33,611 nucleotides of DNA from Galbitalea sp036491035. GTDB lineage: Bacteria > Actinomycetota > Actinomycetes > Actinomycetales > Microbacteriaceae. A program made the translations under genes and the position numbers. The stretch is from assembly GCA_036491035.1 (NCBI GenBank), contig DASXCU010000099.1, positions 1-33,611 of the forward strand, given 5' to 3'. Under the pieces are notes generated by a model. The model saw only the letters and a list, made by a program, of their open reading frames with translations. It was not told where the DNA came from and made no database searches. Of this stretch, positions 30,751-33,611 are shown one piece after another; within the stretch, counting starts at the first letter, position 1; every line of letters begins with the position of its first letter.

Positions 30751-33611
30751 GTGCTATTCAGTGGGTTGGGTTCGTCAGGTCGTCGTCTTCACGGTTCGAG
30801 CAAGCGCCGCTCGTTTGGCGTGCTTGCAGCCGCATCCGTCGTCCTTGCTCTGCTGGCCAGCGTCGTCGTCGCTGCCCCCGCATTCAGTGATTCCACGGCG
30901 GTGCTCGACATCTCACAGGCCGTCGATCATCCCGCGGTCGGACCGGGCGACTCCTTCACGTACTCGATCACCGTCGACTGCTCCTCCGCCGAGTGCACGA
31001 ACGCCACGCTGACCGATGTGCTTCCGGCACAGTTCGACGCCCTGACCCTCAGTTCAACGGTCGCGGTGACGCCACCGCCGGAGGCTGGGGTCGGCTACAC
31101 GACGAGTTGGGGCGGCCCGAACAACCGCACCCTGACCGTTCACTTCAGCGATTCGAGCGGCAACTCCGGTATCGCTGCAGGCGACGGCTACACGATCCAG
31201 ATCACCATGTCCGTGCCTTCCGCACTCTCACCCGACTTCGGCTCGAACGGGGTGGCCGTGCCGAATCCGGCCTCCATCAGTGCCGATGACGCCGACACGA
31301 AGACCAGCTCGACCAACGTGACCGTGACCGTGCCCGTCACCGTGCACACCGCGATCACCAAGTCGTGGACGCCGTCGACGACCCAGTACAAGGTCGGCGA
31401 GGCATCCGTTGTCGACCTCACATCGCAGAACACGTCGAACGCTCTCGCGACCTCGCTGGTGCTGCAGGATCCGGCCAACCCGTCGGCTACGTCGAATCCG
31501 TTCGAGGATGTCGACTTCACGTCCTTCGGAACGTTGACCCTGCCCGCGGGTGCGGACCAGGTCTTTGTCGACGCATACGTCGCCGGCGCCTGGGTCGACG
31601 GAACGGTGGCGGAGACGCCGTCGACGCTGGCCCTTCCCGCGACGGTGTCTTCGGGTCAGGTCGACGGCCTGCGCTTCACCTTCAGCTCGTCCACGGGCCA
31701 CTCGACGCTCACGTCCAACGGCTCCGCCGGGGACGTAAAGCTGAACCTCGCGCAGCGCGCCGTCACCCGATCCACGTCGGCGGCTCTGGTGCTCGGAAAC
31801 ACCGCAAGCGACACCGCGTCGAGCACCGTGACGGTTCCCGGCCAGGCGCCGGTGACGTCGAGTGCAACCGCGACCTACGCGGTCGCCGGTCTGAACTCCA
31901 TCGTCGGTGCGGCGAAGTCGTTCTCGCCCGCGCGTATCCCGGCCGGCGGCTCCAGCGTCGCGCTGATCTCGGCGAGCAACAAGTCCAACGGTCCGCTCTC
32001 CACCCTGACGGTCGCCGAGCCCGGCACCGGGACGTTCTTCACTCCCAAGGTCGGATTCGGGGGGTTCAGCGCGACGAGCAGCTGGCCGACCGGCGCGACG
32101 GGCGCATCCATCGCCTGGCAGGTCAACACCGGCGCCGTTCCCGCGCCCTCCAGCTTCGACTCGACCGGAATGCCGGCGACGCCGAGCCTCGACTCCGGCC
32201 AGTACATCACCGGGTTCGTGATCACGTACTCCGGTTCGATCGCGGCCGCGGCCGTCGCGGGCGTGGCCTTCACGGTTAACGTCACAGCCGACGAGAACAC
32301 GGATGCGACCACCCCCGTCACCCTGAGCAACAACGCCCAGGTCGATGGAACGAACGACGCGGGCAGCGCGACATCCGCAAAGGCAACGGCGACCCTCACG
32401 GTGCTCGCACCCCAGATCTCCCTGATCGAGACCAAGAAGGTGATCCCGAGCGCGGCGATCGTTGCGGGCGCGCGAAGCACCGTGGAATTGTCCACGACGA
32501 CGAGCAGCGACACCGGATACGTGGTGCCGAACACCATCGTCTTTACTGACCAGCAGACCGGCAGCGCAAACGATTACTGGAACGCCTTCAACGCGGTCGC
32601 GATTTCTCCGACCCAGGTGCCGCTCGGCTCCACGTTGACGATCAGCTACACCACCGATGGGATGACCTGGATCGACGTCCCGTCGGCGGCGCACACGCTG
32701 CCGACCGTCGATGCGACGTCGTCCGCTCAGCTCTATTCGGGCGCGCTTCCCAACGCTGCGAACATCGTCGGCCTGCGATTCACGTTCACTGACCCGAACG
32801 GTTACGCCATGAGCTCGATCCTGAGCCCGAACGTGACCTTCCAGGCCCGCGGCACCCTGCGCATCGGCGGCGGCCCGACCGCGACGGTCCTGAGCTCGCC
32901 CGTCACCTACGTCAACAACACCACCGCGGCTGGCGTCGGTCACGTGACGCTGGATGGCGTCGACCAGGAGGTCGACGGGTCTTCGTCGGCGACCGCGAAC
33001 GCGCTCATCAAGGCACTTCCGAGCGGCGACAACGGAACCTTCCTCGGCAAGGCATGGCAGCCGGTTTCCGGAGTCACGGATGTGTCGTCGCAGTCGGTGG
33101 AATCCCGCGTCGCCCGGATCTCCTGGGGCACCCAGGTAGATGGCGTTGCAGGGGTCTCGATCGCCGACCCGGTCGACGCAACCGCTCCCGTCGCGAGCAC
33201 CGTTTTCCAGGCCTTCAACCTAACCGCTATCCACGGGATCAACCCGACCGCCACGGCTGATCCGACGGTCGTCGTCGACCCGATGATCGCCTACGACGAG
33301 GTGACGTCGGTCCAGCTTTACAACGGCTCGAGCTGGACGCCGGTCTCAACCTGCACACCCGCGACGCCCTGCGTCGGGTCCTTCCCCGGATACACCCTGA
33401 CGACCACTGAGCAGGGGACGACCGTGGGAGTGATCGTGACAATCGCCCCCGCCGATTCGACCCGCACGGCCATGAATGCGACCAACCCGCCACCGGCCAT
33501 CGGCTCCGGCGTCACGAGCAGTCCGACATCGCGCCCGCTCGACCTCGTCTTCCAGTTGCGCAACCAGCTGCGAAACCCCGCCGCGGCGAACACGCCGACG
33601 TCGCCCTGGGT
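30751..33611 (+). CDS. large secreted DUF11-like repeat surface protein (3' end outside window)
   Basis: The frame is open without a stop from 30667 to the last base; the chosen GTG at 30751 (GGGAG ribosome binding site 4 nt upstream; GTG 30730 is an alternative) gives at least 953 residues. The start has a basic n-region (RRLHGSSKRRS) and the hydrophobic stretch FGVLAAASVVLALLASVVVA followed by AAPAFS, a clear Sec signal peptide. The mature part is rich in Thr, Ser, Val and Ala and poor in Lys. A DUF11-like beta domain (VLDISQAVDHPAVGPGDSFT and on) is followed by related modules that start with T/A-K-S/K and contain LRFTFT-like strands. Such proteins coat the cell or act as adhesins; the anchor would be encoded beyond the window. 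Confidence 0.88.
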   Translation, partial: MLFSGLGSSGRRLHGSSKRRSFGVLAAASVVLALLASVVVAAPAFSDSTAVLDISQAVDHPAVGPGDSFTYSITVDCSSAECTNATLTDVLPAQFDALTLSSTVAVTPPPEAGVGYTTSWGGPNNRTLTVHFSDSSGNSGIAAGDGYTIQITMSVPSALSPDFGSNGVAVPNPASISADDADTKTSSTNVTVTVPVTVHTAITKSWTPSTTQYKVGEASVVDLTSQNTSNALATSLVLQDPANPSATSNPFEDVDFTSFGTLTLPAGADQVFVDAYVAGAWVDGTVAETPSTLALPATVSSGQVDGLRFTFSSSTGHSTLTSNGSAGDVKLNLAQRAVTRSTSAALVLGNTASDTASSTVTVPGQAPVTSSATATYAVAGLNSIVGAAKSFSPARIPAGGSSVALISASNKSNGPLSTLTVAEPGTGTFFTPKVGFGGFSATSSWPTGATGASIAWQVNTGAVPAPSSFDSTGMPATPSLDSGQYITGFVITYSGSIAAAAVAGVAFTVNVTADENTDATTPVTLSNNAQVDGTNDAGSATSAKATATLTVLAPQISLIETKKVIPSAAIVAGARSTVELSTTTSSDTGYVVPNTIVFTDQQTGSANDYWNAFNAVAISPTQVPLGSTLTISYTTDGMTWIDVPSAAHTLPTVDATSSAQLYSGALPNAANIVGLRFTFTDPNGYAMSSILSPNVTFQARGTLRIGGGPTATVLSSPVTYVNNTTAAGVGHVTLDGVDQEVDGSSSATANALIKALPSGDNGTFLGKAWQPVSGVTDVSSQSVESRVARISWGTQVDGVAGVSIADPVDATAPVASTVFQAFNLTAIHGINPTATADPTVVVDPMIAYDEVTSVQLYNGSSWTPVSTCTPATPCVGSFPGYTLTTTEQGTTVGVIVTIAPADSTRTAMNATNPPPAIGSGVTSSPTSRPLDLVFQLRNQLRNPAAANTPTSPW
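31357..32950 (+). repeat. diverged protein-level tandem modules in the surface protein
   Basis: Three modules begin at about 31357 (TKSWTPS), 31912 (AKSFSPA) and 32431 (TKKVIPS), 185 and 173 codons apart. Each opens with a Lys-containing strand and Pro-Ser/Ala, contains a TxxDG or AW segment, and closes with a strand of the type DGLRFTF, TGFVITY or VGLRFTF. The DNA is too diverged to recombine easily; a fourth partial module may start near 33118. Confidence 0.6.

Noticed and set aside
31228..32943. Minus-strand open frame of 571 codons opposite the surface-protein gene
   Set aside because: Arg/Gly/Asp-rich mirror of Thr/Val-rich codons. The plus strand has a signal peptide and repeat modules in an uninterrupted frame.
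1..33611. Mobile elements, CRISPR arrays, tRNA or rRNA genes
   Set aside because: No transposase or integrase frame, no evenly spaced repeats and no cloverleaf-like stretch were found by eye; most gaps between genes are too short to hold such elements.

Overview
This is a chromosomal segment from a high-GC Gram-positive actinobacterium, most likely a member of the Microbacteriaceae. The pointers are the strongly GC-biased third codon positions, the frequent GTG starts, an Lhr helicase closely linked to a Nei2-type glycosylase, a DUF3052 protein, a DUF4916 Nudix-like protein, a LytR-CpsA-Psr protein and a large DUF11-like secreted surface protein. Coding density is very high. No tRNA, rRNA, insertion sequence, CRISPR array or prophage is visible. 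The window is cut inside a gene at both ends.

Layout. 1-4417 (+): the end of an MFS transporter, then an alpha/beta hydrolase fused to a LuxR-type HTH, a SAM methyltransferase, a uridine-kinase-like protein that has lost its P-loop, a B3/B4-domain protein, a GNAT acetyltransferase and an SRPBCC protein. 4369-9650: a FadR-type GntR regulator divergent from a catabolic-looking cluster of two nitrilase-superfamily hydrolases and an NCS1 permease, ended by a convergent epoxide-hydrolase-like gene. 9777-11950 (+): a small four-helix membrane protein, a NarL-type sensor kinase and its response regulator. 11955-14772: an LCP cell-wall ligase-like protein, a DUF3467 protein and an NADPH:quinone reductase-like MDR enzyme.

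14837-18808 (-): a four-gene MacAB/YknXYZ-like export operon of adaptor, ATPase, permease and a Gly/Thr-rich DUF5666-like membrane protein. 18887-19815: a two-helix membrane protein and a DUF3052 protein. 19855-26980 (-): a DNA-repair block of Lhr helicase, a gamma-glutamyltransferase-like protein and a Nei2-type glycosylase, packed so tightly that co-transcription is likely. 27006-28825: two tandem paralogous esterases and a Nudix-like DUF4916 protein. 28900-30369 (-): a DEAD-box RNA helicase with a structured, AT-richer leader. 30751 to the end (+): a secreted repeat-containing surface protein of more than 950 residues, open to the window edge.

Functional links. The GntR gene and the nitrilase/permease genes share a short divergent region holding an inverted repeat, which suggests substrate-inducible uptake and hydrolysis of a small nitrogenous compound. 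The two-component system lies next to a palindrome, and a near copy of it occurs in front of the export operon, so control of export by this pair is a testable idea. Several genes have a -10-like hexamer 5-8 nt before the start codon, which fits leaderless transcription and was used to choose starts. No clearly new system is evident. The least explained items are the surface protein, the glycine-tailed export operon, the Lhr-GGT-Nei2 linkage and the 20-bp perfect hairpin at 28834-28880.
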